Assembly: GCA_001772985.1 (NCBI GenBank)
Contig: MEVN01000037.1
Coordinates: 1 to 9,518, forward strand
Direction: 5' to 3'
Origin: a candidate division WWE3 bacterium RIFCSPLOWO2_12_FULL_36_10
Lineage (GTDB): Bacteria > Patescibacteriota > WWE3 > UBA101185 > UBA10185
DNA length: 9,518 bases
Shown here: positions 1 to 6,212 of the stretch, in pieces
Position numbering within the stretch: position 1 is the stretch's first letter
How the letters are laid out: each line of letters begins with the position of its first letter
Position numbers and translations under genes: made by a program
The notes under the pieces: generated by a model
The model's input: the letters and a program-made list of their open reading frames with translations, nothing else
Told to the model about the DNA's origin: nothing
The model's database searches: none

Positions 1-508
1 CTAAGCCAATATCGGCAATTAGTTTTATTTCAACTTTAATTTTTTTATGTTCTCCCAAAGTTCCTTTAATAAACTTTGTTGGTGCCTGGTTTGTTGAGCT
101 TCTAAATCTAAAATTACCTTTACCACCTCGTCCGCCTTTACAAACAAGGTAGGTTTCTGCAACTTCGGTTAAATCAGCAATTAAAGTTTCTTCCCTGCCT
201 TCTGAGAGCTGATAAATCAACGAACCCTGCGGAACTTTTATATACATATCCTCGCCGGAGGCCCCGAACATGTTTTTCTTTTTTCCTCCTTCGCCTTTTT
301 GGGCGTTATAGAAGTATTTGGCACGAAAATCCATTAGGGTTGCAGTGTTGTTGTCTACAATAAAATATACACTTCCGCCATTTCCTCCGTCTCCGCCGTC
401 GGGGCCACCGTGATCGTTATATTTTTCATGCAAAAATGAAGAAAGCCCGTCGCCTCCGTTTCCGGCCTTGATTTCTATTGTTACTGTGTCTATTAATATT
501 CGTTCCAT
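1..508 (-). CDS. obg: Obg family GTPase, N-terminal part only (gene runs off the left edge)
   Basis: Obg is a ribosome-associated GTPase involved in late 50S assembly and stress control. The visible 169 codons start MERILIDTVTIEIKAGNGG and contain the glycine-rich Obg fold: GGPDGGDGGNGG (about residues 34-45), TLMDFRAKYF, GASGEDMYIKVPQG and GGRGGKGNFRF. The reading ends at LIADIGL, the segment that leads into the P-loop of the GTPase domain. The G domain and any C-terminal domain therefore lie outside the window. The usual basic RREKY motif appears here as LHEKY. ATG at 508 is chosen because the family homology starts there. No Shine-Dalgarno sequence precedes it; instead an extended -10 (TGTTAAAAT) ends 6 bp upstream, which suggests a leaderless mRNA. 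The next minus-strand gene upstream is the M23 peptidase, 253 bp away. Confidence 0.95.
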   Translation of the reverse strand, partial: MERILIDTVTIEIKAGNGGDGLSSFLHEKYNDHGGPDGGDGGNGGSVYFIVDNNTATLMDFRAKYFYNAQKGEGGKKKNMFGASGEDMYIKVPQGSLIYQLSEGREETLIADLTEVAETYLVCKGGRGGKGNFRFRSSTNQAPTKFIKGTLGEHKKIKVEIKLIADIGL

Positions 509-514
509 TCTGGG

Positions 515-523
515 ATTTTAACA
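515..523 (-). promoter_or_regulatory. Extended -10 promoter of obg (leaderless start)
   Basis: On the minus strand the sequence TGTTAAAAT (TGn plus TAAAAT, 5/6 match to TATAAT) ends at 515. Counting 7 bases on places +1 at about 508, which is the A of the obg ATG. No good -35 is seen at 16-18 bp, as is common for extended -10 promoters. This is inferred from sequence only. Confidence 0.5.
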
Positions 524-536
524 CAAAAGGGTTAAT

Positions 537-558
537 CCTAGATGAATCCTATTCTAGG
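537..558. repeat. Small inverted repeat CCTAGA...TCTAGG upstream of obg
   Basis: Arms CCTAGA (537-542) and TCTAGG (553-558) flank a 10-nt spacer. The motif AATCCTA occurs twice here (534-540 and 545-551) and is related to the arms of the large palindrome at 624-647 (AATCCTT). The cluster could be an operator array upstream of obg, but chance cannot be excluded. Confidence 0.35.
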
Positions 559-623
559 CTGTCACAGCAATAGGCAGTTTTTGCTATTAAACAAGAGCCT
601 GTATTTACGAGGTTAAATTAAGC

Positions 624-647
624 AAGGATTATCCTAGGATAATCCTT
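624..647. repeat. Perfect 24-bp palindrome in the obg/M23 spacer
   Basis: The half-site AAGGATTATCCT is followed directly by its exact reverse complement. As RNA it would form a 10-bp stem with a CTAG loop. No U-run follows on the minus strand (GCTTAATT), so it is a poor intrinsic terminator for the M23 gene. On the plus strand TATATATTTTT follows, but no plus gene lies upstream. A dimeric-repressor operator for obg is an alternative reading. Confidence 0.6.
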
Positions 648-676
648 TATATATTTTTCGTTGGTATTATAACTAA

Positions 677-694
677 AATCTTGAGTTCAAGATT
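677..694. repeat. 18-bp palindrome AATCTTGA-GT-TCAAGATT
   Basis: Two perfect 8-bp arms are separated by GT. On the minus strand it is followed by TTTTAG and then TATAAT (666-671), which could serve as a -10 for a transcript entering obg, although no convincing -35 is present. It may be a weak terminator for the M23 gene, an operator, or both. Confidence 0.5.
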
Positions 695-761
695 CTTCGT
701 TTATCATGACTTATTACGTTGCGTATTTTTCGGGATGATCTAAGAATAACCCTATTTATTG

Positions 762-1961
762 TTATTGAATATAGTTCAACGGATTTTGGGGAACTCCATT
801 AAGTTTAACTGTAAAGTGGACATGAGGGCCTGTTGACCTACCTGTGTTTCCCATTGTTCCAATCACCTCGCCTTGGCCAACTCTTTGACCATATCCAACG
901 TCAATTTTACTCATATGTCCATATACGGTTGAATATCCGTTTCCGTGATCAATTTGAACTTGTAGACCGAGTCCCCAAGGATCCCAACCTGCTCTTGTAA
1001 CAACACCACCCGCACAAGCATATAAAGGTGGCAAACCCGCGTTCCAAGGTGTAGCTATATCAACTCCATTGTGATACCAAGAGAAATATTGGGTAATTAT
1101 TCTTGTTGTTGTTGGCCACATACACCAACCTTTACTTGCTCCAGTATCAACCGTTGTTGACGGAATAAATTGTGATGGAATTGCCGGAATAATAATAGGT
1201 TGAGGAACTTTAGCTCCCGGTATAACCAGTTCCGATCCAACTGCAAGTTTTGATGTATCTAAAATATAATTAAAATCTGCTACTGATTGTGCAGGAACAT
1301 CATATTTTTTAGCAATAGAATTTAAAGTGTCTCCTGTTTCTACTTTGTGAATTAGTCCTGCCACCGGTGGAATAGTTAAATCTTGGCCAACTTTTAATAC
1401 AGAATTATCATTTAAGCCGTTAACGTATTCTAAGGCGTCAACCGAAATTTTAAATTTATTTCCAATGCTTGAAATAGAATCTCCCGACTCAACTTTATAA
1501 TTAATAGCCTCGTTTCTTTTTCTGCTTTCAGGAATTGTAGTTAGAGCGATATTTTTTTGTGGGATAATGTCTGAAACGTTTGATAAATAATCGGTACTTA
1601 TTTCTTGGCTGTTAACAAATTTTGAACCGCTTAAAATTTCACCGAATAAAAAAACTATAAAGGCTATTCCAATAACTACAAAGTTAGCGACCGGACGTCC
1701 AAGTCTTCCACGCGACCAAATAAGTTTTCGAACTACAAAGCCTTTAGCATTTCTAGTAATTTTGTTTACAAAAAGAAGTGAATTTTTAGTTAATTTAAAT
1801 GCGAATTTAAGTTTCTTTATTAGATAAAAAAATAGCACTTTCGCAAATCGCGAAATTAATTTAAAAGCGTTTTTAATTTTGTTTCGTCCCGGTGCTTTAA
1901 ATCCTTCGAATTTTAGCTGGAAAAATCTTTGGGATAAGGGACGTTTAATAGAGTAGAGCAT
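762..1961 (-). CDS. Membrane-anchored LysM-LysM-M23 zinc metallopeptidase (murein hydrolase)
   Basis: This 399-residue protein is predicted to cut peptidoglycan cross-links outside the membrane. A strongly basic cytoplasmic tail (residues 1-90, rich in K/R/F) precedes one transmembrane helix (about 91-110, VANFVVIGIAFIVFLFGEIL). Two LysM peptidoglycan-binding repeats follow (about 155-199, YKVESGDSISSIGNKF; 205-249, HKVETGDTLNSIAKKY), then a proline-rich linker and an M23 domain (about 282-399). The zinc and catalytic residues are intact: H297 and D301 in HNGVD, H349 in YGHM, and H380/H382 in GPHVHF. The order matches bacterial NlpD/EnvC-like or cell-separation peptidases, but the long basic N-terminal tail is unusual. 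ATG at 1961 has no Shine-Dalgarno; TATAGC or TGATAAAAT upstream could be its -10. It is divergent from dprA. Confidence 0.95.
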   Translation of the reverse strand: MLYSIKRPLSQRFFQLKFEGFKAPGRNKIKNAFKLISRFAKVLFFYLIKKLKFAFKLTKNSLLFVNKITRNAKGFVVRKLIWSRGRLGRPVANFVVIGIAFIVFLFGEILSGSKFVNSQEISTDYLSNVSDIIPQKNIALTTIPESRKRNEAINYKVESGDSISSIGNKFKISVDALEYVNGLNDNSVLKVGQDLTIPPVAGLIHKVETGDTLNSIAKKYDVPAQSVADFNYILDTSKLAVGSELVIPGAKVPQPIIIPAIPSQFIPSTTVDTGASKGWCMWPTTTRIITQYFSWYHNGVDIATPWNAGLPPLYACAGGVVTRAGWDPWGLGLQVQIDHGNGYSTVYGHMSKIDVGYGQRVGQGEVIGTMGNTGRSTGPHVHFTVKLNGVPQNPLNYIQ

Positions 1962-1987
1962 AGGTGGTTTTGTGTGCTATACAGGCT

Positions 1988-1996
1988 ATTTTATCA
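1988..1996 (-). promoter_or_regulatory. Candidate promoter of the M23 peptidase gene
   Basis: On the minus strand TGATAAAAT (extended -10, TGn plus TAAAAT) would start transcription near 1981, 20 nt before the ATG at 1961. A weaker alternative, TATAGC at 1976-1981, would start near 1969. No -35 or Shine-Dalgarno is apparent. Confidence 0.35.
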
Positions 1997-2015
1997 TATT
2001 TTCGAGGATCGGGCC

Positions 2016-2039
2016 CTTCGTCTACTCACACTAGACAAG
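2016..2039. repeat. Hairpin in the divergent M23/dprA promoter region
   Basis: CTT-c-GTCTA (2016-2024) pairs with TAGAC-AAG (2032-2039) around a CTCACAC loop, with one unpaired C. GGG (2011-2013) could extend it with CCC (2041-2043). It sits between the two divergent promoters, so an operator shared by the peptidase and competence genes is possible. This is inference only. Confidence 0.35.
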
Positions 2040-2045
2040 ACCCCA

Positions 2046-2073
2046 TTGATTACCTTGGCCTTTTTGTAATACT
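2046..2073 (+). promoter_or_regulatory. Promoter of the dprA-comM operon (leaderless start)
   Basis: TTGATT (2046-2051, 4/6 to TTGACA), a 16-bp spacer and AATACT (2068-2073, 4/6) preceded by TG at 2065-2066 place +1 at about 2080. That is one base before the dprA ATG at 2081, and no Shine-Dalgarno is present. The match is moderate, but the position agrees with the other lead genes in the window. Confidence 0.45.
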
Positions 2074-2080
2074 TCGGTTC

Positions 2081-2977
2081 ATGGCAAAATTTGTTGATAT
2101 TAATGATTCAAAGTACCCAACGCTACTTAAGAACATTCCAAACCCGCCAAAGATTTTATATTACAAGGGAGAGTGGGGAAGTGAAATTTTCGAGAATTGT
2201 CTTGCGGTTGTAGGGAGTAGAAAAATGACTTCGTATGGCACGCAAATTGTACAAAGACTGGTTATGGAAATTGCTTCAAGGGGAGTAACAATAGTATCCG
2301 GATTTATGTCTGGAGTTGATGCGCAGGCACATAAGATTGCACTTGATGCGGGTGGAAAAACAATTGCAGTTATGCCGTGCGGTATTGACCTTATTCATCC
2401 CGGAAATCAAAAAGAACTTTATAACAGAATTTTAGGTTCAGGAGGTTTGATACTATCAGAATATGAAGGAAGGGAGTTACCTCAATTATGGACATATCCA
2501 AAAAGAAACAGGATTGTTGCGGGATTATCTAAGTCCGCGCTTGTTATCGAAGCAGCACTTGGTAGTGGATCTCTAATAACCGCAGATTATGCTTGTAAGT
2601 TTAACAGATCGGTTTTTGCTGTTCCGGGTAGTATTTTATCTTCGGTTTCAGCAGGAACACTGAACCTTATTAAAACCGGCAAAGCCAAAATGGTTACAGA
2701 AGTCGAAGATGTTTTGTCTGTTTTTTCAGATATGTTGTTTAAGCACCCAAGCGATACGCCGTTCTGTGCGCACAGTCATCCGAAGCGTAGCGAAGGGCGC
2801 GAGCACACAGAAGGTGTATCGCGAGCGGTGCTTGATTTACTTGAATCCGAACCCCTTAATATAGACGAACTATCCCGCGAAACCCAAATAACCCCCGACA
2901 TACTAGGCTTCACAATCACAACCATGCTTCTTGACGGAACGTTGTCTGAAGAAAAAGGACGATACTATGTTAGTTAA
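2081..2977 (+). CDS. dprA: DNA processing protein DprA (RecA loader in natural transformation)
   Basis: DprA binds incoming single-stranded DNA and loads RecA on it. This 298-residue copy has the extended Rossmann fold with family motifs VVGSRKMTSYG (residues 43-53), SGFMSGVDAQAH (73-84), MPCGID (98-103), HPGN (106-109), YPKRNRIVAGLS (139-150), EAALGSGSLITADYA (157-171) and VPGS (181-184). A C-terminal winged-helix domain follows (about 248-298, VLDLLESEPLNIDELSRETQ). The N-terminal SAM-like domain of longer DprA proteins is absent. ATG at 2081 (MAKFVDINDSKYP) is chosen over an upstream in-frame ATG at 1964 because the intervening residues show no homology and a promoter lies in that stretch. 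The linker at residues 224-248 is encoded by an inserted palindromic repeat. The stop codon overlaps the start of comM. Confidence 0.95.
   Translation: MAKFVDINDSKYPTLLKNIPNPPKILYYKGEWGSEIFENCLAVVGSRKMTSYGTQIVQRLVMEIASRGVTIVSGFMSGVDAQAHKIALDAGGKTIAVMPCGIDLIHPGNQKELYNRILGSGGLILSEYEGRELPQLWTYPKRNRIVAGLSKSALVIEAALGSGSLITADYACKFNRSVFAVPGSILSSVSAGTLNLIKTGKAKMVTEVEDVLSVFSDMLFKHPSDTPFCAHSHPKRSEGREHTEGVSRAVLDLLESEPLNIDELSRETQITPDILGFTITTMLLDGTLSEEKGRYYVS
2751..2822. repeat. Palindromic repeat element inserted in frame in dprA
   Basis: Arms 2751-2768 (GCGATACGCCGTTCTGTG) and 2806-2822 (reverse complement GCGATACACCTTCTGTG) match except for one substitution and one extra base. Between them lies CATCCGAAGCGTAGCGAAGGG, at 2778-2798. 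This core resembles the short interspersed CATCC-type repeats that surface as HPKRSEG or HPERSEG peptides in many bacterial genomes; here it is read as HSHPKRSEGREHTEG. A perfect palindrome CTGTGCGCACAG lies at 2764-2775. The GC-rich element stands out from the AT-rich gene, keeps the frame, and falls exactly between the Rossmann and winged-helix domains. Confidence 0.7.
2955..2959 (+). promoter_or_regulatory. Shine-Dalgarno AAGGA for comM inside dprA
   Basis: AAGGA lies 7 nt before the ATG at 2967, within the last codons of dprA. It decides the start of the downstream gene and contrasts with the leaderless-looking lead genes of this window. Confidence 0.65.
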
Positions 2978-4526
2978 GGTAAACTCTGCAGCCAACTACG
3001 GCATAAAAACCGTAAGGGTAGATGTGGAGGTTAACGTTGCGTCAAAGGGCTTTCCAACATTCGACATAGTTGGACTTCCGGATAAAGCTGTTGCAGAAAG
3101 TAAGGAACGGGTAAAAACTGCAATACAAAACTCCGGTTTAGACTTTCCGGACAAGAAAATCACCGTTAATCTTGCTCCCGCAGATCTTCCAAAAGAAGGG
3201 TCTTTTTATGATCTTCCAATTGCGGTTGGAATAATTTCCGCCTTAACCGGTTTTGAAGTTCCGAAAAAGTTTATCTTTTACGGAGAACTTTCTTTAGATG
3301 GGGGATTAAGACATACAAAAGGGTCGTTACTTATTTCAATGTTTGCGAAAGAAAACGGTTTTGACGGTGTTTATATGCCTTTTGATTGTGCTAACGAGGC
3401 GGGGATAGTGTCTGAGGTCATATTGTACCCAACTAGAAACATTGAATCGTTGTACAGGCATTTAATGGGAGAGTTGGGTGTGATAGAAGTTTTTTCACGC
3501 AAAGAGATAGATTTTTCTTTTGAGCCAACAGTTAATGGTTTTGATATGTCTGAGATATTAGGTCAAGAACAAGCTAAAAGAGCTTTGGAAATAGCTGCAG
3601 CGGGAGGGCACAATACGCTTTTATTAGGGCCTCCGGGTGGAGGGAAGACAATGCTTGCAAAAGCCCTTCCAACCATTCTTCCACCTCTATCTGACGAGGA
3701 GGCTCTGGAGGTTACAAAGATACATTCAGCTGCGGGAGTTATTCCTCCGGGCGGATCTCTTATTAGAGAAAGACAATGTAAATCTCCGCATCATACGATT
3801 TCTTATGCGGGATTAATTGGCGGAGGTACATACCCGAAGCCAGGTGAGATAAGTTTAGCGCATAGGGGAGTGCTGTTTTTGGACGAGTTTGCAGAATTTC
3901 CACGCTATGTTTTAGAAACCCTTCGACAACCCATGGAAGATGGGATTATTTCTATATCAAGAAGTAGTGGCTCGGTGACATTTCCTTCGAGATTTATTCT
4001 TATCGCGGCAAGTAATCCATGCCCATGTGGTTATTTCGGCCATCCTAAAAAATCTTGTAGTTGCAGTGAGTATCAAATAGAACGCTATAGAAAAAAAATC
4101 TCAGGGCCAATTTTGGATAGAATTGATCTTCATGTTGATGTAAGGCCGGTAGAAATTGCGGATTTGAATATAAATAGTCAATTTTCAAACAGGAAAGTGC
4201 AAACATCTAAAGAAATAAGGGAAAAGGTAATTAGGGCAAGGAAAATTCAAGAGGAAAGATTTAAGGTAGAAAATATACTGGCCCAAAAAGAAAAATATTC
4301 AAAAATTTTCACAAATACCGAAATGAAAAACAAACATCTGAGTAAATACTGTACCCTTTCTCCGGAAGTGGATAATTTACTAAAACGGGCGGTTGTAAAA
4401 TTTAATCTCTCCGCCCGCGCGTATTTTAAGATTATAAAAGTTGCAAGAACTATAGCCGATCTTTCTGGAGGTGAGCAAATTGGGGTAGAGGATATGGGGG
4501 AGGCGTTGCAGTATAGGGTGAGGTAG
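2967..4526 (+). CDS. comM: ComM/YifB-type Mg-chelatase-like AAA+ ATPase
   Basis: ComM is a hexameric helicase that drives branch migration of the recombination intermediate during transformation. The 519-residue protein has the Lon-protease-like N-terminal fold (FDIVGLPDKAVAESKERV near residue 32; NLAPADLPKEGSFYDLPIAVG near 68). The AAA+ core carries Walker A GPPGGGKT (221-228), Walker B VLFLDEF (302-308), the family Cys cluster NPCPCGYFGHPKKSCSC (350-366) and GPILDRID (380-387). A C-terminal Mg-chelatase domain ends the protein. Length and all motifs are normal. ATG at 2967 is preferred to an upstream in-frame ATG at 2931 because homology begins with MLVKVNSAANYG and an AAGGA ribosome site precedes it. 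It overlaps dprA by 11 bp, so translation is probably coupled. A tRNA-like element starts 5 nt after its stop codon. Confidence 0.93.
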   Translation: MLVKVNSAANYGIKTVRVDVEVNVASKGFPTFDIVGLPDKAVAESKERVKTAIQNSGLDFPDKKITVNLAPADLPKEGSFYDLPIAVGIISALTGFEVPKKFIFYGELSLDGGLRHTKGSLLISMFAKENGFDGVYMPFDCANEAGIVSEVILYPTRNIESLYRHLMGELGVIEVFSRKEIDFSFEPTVNGFDMSEILGQEQAKRALEIAAAGGHNTLLLGPPGGGKTMLAKALPTILPPLSDEEALEVTKIHSAAGVIPPGGSLIRERQCKSPHHTISYAGLIGGGTYPKPGEISLAHRGVLFLDEFAEFPRYVLETLRQPMEDGIISISRSSGSVTFPSRFILIAASNPCPCGYFGHPKKSCSCSEYQIERYRKKISGPILDRIDLHVDVRPVEIADLNINSQFSNRKVQTSKEIREKVIRARKIQEERFKVENILAQKEKYSKIFTNTEMKNKHLSKYCTLSPEVDNLLKRAVVKFNLSARAYFKIIKVARTIADLSGGEQIGVEDMGEALQYRVR

Positions 4527-4531
4527 GGCAG

Positions 4532-4603
4532 GGGCCGGGATCTGGTGATCGCCTAGGTCTTGACAGCTTAAGGTCGCGGGTTCGATTCCCGTCCGGTCCA
4601 CCA
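4532..4603 (+). tRNA. tRNA-like cloverleaf 1 (atypical, anticodon uncertain)
   Basis: Acceptor stem GGGCCGG (4532-4538) pairs with CCGGTCC (4593-4599), followed by discriminator A and an encoded CCA. The T arm is canonical, GCGGG-TTCGATT-CCCGT (4576-4592). The D arm is GATC-TGGT-GATC (4539-4550): it starts directly after the acceptor stem without the usual U8/N9 and has only a 4-nt loop. The third arm can be read as TAGGT-CTTGACA-GCTTA (4554-4570), or as 8 bp with one bulge. A standard 7-nt loop would give anticodon TGA followed by C37, which is unusual, and there is no long variable arm as expected for Ser. Total length is 72 nt with CCA, about 4 short. A tRNA-Pyl-like minimal body, a degenerate tRNA or a tRNA mimic are all possible. 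It begins 5 nt after comM and may be cotranscribed. Confidence 0.5.
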
Positions 4604-4632
4604 CGCTTGAACTCTAGGAGCACATAAAGTCA

Positions 4633-4661
4633 TTGACGTTTATGTTACAAGTTGCTACAAT
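4633..4661 (+). promoter_or_regulatory. Strong sigma70-type promoter for short RNA 1
   Basis: TTGACG (4633-4638, 5/6) and TACAAT (4656-4661, 5/6) are separated by exactly 17 bp. The predicted +1 is about 4668, 29 bp downstream of the tRNA-like CCA end. No protein gene follows on this strand before the terminator. Confidence 0.7.
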
Positions 4662-4666
4662 GAAAG

Positions 4667-4739
4667 ATGTCAAGACTAAAGCAATCTTAAAAAGGTTGAC
4701 CTTAAGCGCAGGAAAGTCCCGCCACGGCGGGACTTTTTT
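4667..4739 (+). ncRNA. Putative short RNA 1 (about 72 nt) ending in an intrinsic terminator
   Basis: The stretch between a near-consensus promoter and a strong terminator defines a free-standing transcript of about 72 nt. Its 5' half can fold through GTCAA (4669-4673) with TTGAC (4696-4700), enclosing AAGA/TCTT. AAGG-TTGA-CCTT (4693-4704) is an alternative hairpin. The 3' half is the terminator. The transcript would start at or next to ATG, opening a 7-codon ORF (MSRLKQS, 4667-4690). That ORF could be a leaderless leader peptide or chance. I do not recognise an RNA family. The downstream gene is convergent, so this is not a leader of a plus-strand gene. The same arrangement occurs at 6439-6539. 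Confidence 0.5.
4713..4739 (+). terminator. Intrinsic terminator of short RNA 1
   Basis: AAAGTCCCGC (4713-4722) pairs perfectly with GCGGGACTTT (4727-4736) around a CACG loop, and six T follow from 4734. On the minus strand it lies 35 bp past the stop codon of the ATPase gene and may also stop that transcript, although the U-tract on that side is only TTTCC. Confidence 0.9.
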
Positions 4740-4774
4740 GTTCCTAAATAGATTTAATATTTTCATAATGAACC

Positions 4775-5938
4775 TTAGTAAAAATTCTGAGATGTAACCA
4801 CTTCTAATTTGGCATTTGGATAACGGTTAGCAAAAGCCCTCGAAGTATTTCCTTTGAACAATTTTATTTCCAAAGCAATAGGAAAAGTATTGTCCCTACT
4901 CAGAACCAAGTCTACTTCAGACCCTTGGGATGTCCTCCAAAAGTTCAAATCAAAACCGGTTTTTAGATAATCATTGAGCTTGTAAAACTCGCTGACTATG
5001 AAGTTCTCAAAAATAGCACCGCCGTCACGTCTCAAAAATGGAGAAGAAAAGTTGTTTATCAGAGCATTTCTTAACCCTACATCGTGAAAGTAAATCTTGG
5101 GGGATTTGCCTATTTCATCACGGGCGTTTTTAGAAAAAGGATACAGTCTGAAAATAATATAGCTTTGCTCAAATATCTCTATATATTTTCTGATAGTGCG
5201 TGAATCCATTCCCAGTGTTCTGGAAAGTTCGGAATAGCTTATCAGGTTGCCTATTTGATGCGCCAGCAATGTAAGAAGATCCAAGGCTACCCGGCGATTT
5301 TCTATCAAGTTTAATTCTAAAATATCTTTGAAAATCACGCTGTCGCTTAGATTAAGCAGATAATCTGTGTCTTGCGGATGCTCGATCAAATAAGGATACA
5401 GACCGGTGGTAAGTATTCTTTCCAAACTGGCGCGGAGATCAAATAATAATGTTTTGGGGTTAAATGTTATTACGCCCGTTATCAGGGTTTCTGCAATATT
5501 GTATCTGTGGGTTTGACCGCCCGTTTGTTCTAAATATTCAGCAAAAGTGAGGGGGTAAAGGTGGTACTCTATTTTTCTGCCTGCCAAACTTTCGGCTGTC
5601 TTGTTTTTGATGTTCAGGGCCGATGAGCCGGTAATAATAAGATTTTTGTCCGGAAATTGATCAAAGATTATTTTGGTGGCCCGGCCCGGATTGGAGAGCA
5701 AATGAATTTCGTCTAGAATTATAGTCTTTGAGACATTGGAAAAGATCTGTTTGTAGGAAAATTGGTCAAAAGTTTCAAAACTTTTTCGAACAGGCTCATT
5801 GTCTAGCAAGAAGTATTGAGCATTGGGGAAAATCCGTTTTAAAAGTGTAGTTTTGCCCACCTGACGAGCTCCCAAAAGCTCGAGGACTAGCCTTTGTTTT
5901 GAAAAATGGTTTTGTACTAATTTATCTATTTGTCTCAT
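4775..5938 (-). CDS. AAA_14/DUF4143 family ATPase
   Basis: This 387-residue protein has an N-terminal P-loop ATPase domain: Walker A GARQVGKTT (residues 23-31), Walker B TIILDEIH (72-79), sensor ITGSSA (102-107) and the family motif YHLYPLTFAEYL (125-136). A C-terminal DUF4143 domain (about 200-380) follows. It includes a winged-helix-like stretch (SYSELSRTLGMDSRTIRKYI, 234-253) and a PD-(D/E)XK-like signature GSEVDLVL (339-346) with ALEIK (355-359), leaving D343, E357 and K359 as candidate residues. The family is very common in bacteria and archaea, often next to mobile or toxin-like loci, but its cellular role is unknown. The gene is a single unit with its own consensus promoter and a start codon almost at the predicted +1. 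It lies between the two tRNA-like cassettes, convergent with cassette 1, and looks like accessory cargo. Confidence 0.93.
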   Translation of the reverse strand: MRQIDKLVQNHFSKQRLVLELLGARQVGKTTLLKRIFPNAQYFLLDNEPVRKSFETFDQFSYKQIFSNVSKTIILDEIHLLSNPGRATKIIFDQFPDKNLIITGSSALNIKNKTAESLAGRKIEYHLYPLTFAEYLEQTGGQTHRYNIAETLITGVITFNPKTLLFDLRASLERILTTGLYPYLIEHPQDTDYLLNLSDSVIFKDILELNLIENRRVALDLLTLLAHQIGNLISYSELSRTLGMDSRTIRKYIEIFEQSYIIFRLYPFSKNARDEIGKSPKIYFHDVGLRNALINNFSSPFLRRDGGAIFENFIVSEFYKLNDYLKTGFDLNFWRTSQGSEVDLVLSRDNTFPIALEIKLFKGNTSRAFANRYPNAKLEVVTSQNFY

Positions 5939-5947
5939 GTAATGTCT

Positions 5948-5976
5948 ATTATATGTACATAATCTTCACATGTCAA
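5948..5976 (-). promoter_or_regulatory. Perfect consensus promoter of the DUF4143 ATPase gene
   Basis: On the minus strand TTGACA (5976-5971), a 17-bp spacer and TATAAT (5953-5948) match the sigma70 consensus at all 12 positions. A second TTGACA lies directly upstream (5982-5977). The predicted +1 is about 5941, leaving a leader of only 3 nt before the ATG at 5938. Confidence 0.85.
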
Positions 5977-6000
5977 TGTCAAAAATCACCTACTTGTAAA

Positions 6001-6113
6001 TAGTCTCCAACTCCATCAAGTCGCACCCCTTTGCCGAATTTGCCCGGAGCCGTCTAAAGGGCATACCAGAAGAGCGTCTTTAGCGAGAGCGACTTGCAAA
6101 GGAAAGTTGACTA
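6001..6113. other. Possible structured RNA with nested stems and a pseudoknot
   Basis: Outer stem: TAGTC (6001-6005) with GACTA (6109-6113), continued by AACT (6009-6012) with AGTT (6105-6108). Inside it AAGTCGC (6018-6024) pairs with GCGACTT (6089-6095). CCTTTGC (6028-6034) pairs with GCAAAGG (6096-6102), crossing the previous stem, so that pair would be a pseudoknot or an alternative state. Internal options are TGCCC/GGGCA (6041-6045, 6059-6063) and CTAAAG/CTTTAG (6054-6059, 6078-6083), plus a GNRA-capped GC-GAGA-GC at 6083-6090. The strand is unknown and I recognise no family. Confidence 0.35.
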
Positions 6114-6212
6114 TATACCTTAGTCATCACAATCGGCCTGAAGTTTTCTGGAATTATACAGAGTTAGGAATAAGTATGACAATAATACCTAAAAGAATGG
6201 AAATAACCTCGA

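Noticed and set aside
1964..2080. N-terminal extension of DprA from the in-frame ATG at 1964
   Set aside because: The extra 39 residues lack homology to DprA and cover the predicted promoter and a hairpin.
4380..4604. Antisense ORF reading VDRTGIEPAT over the comM end and tRNA-like 1
   Set aside because: The peptide is the usual antisense read-through of a tRNA T arm and acceptor end; the strand also overlaps comM.
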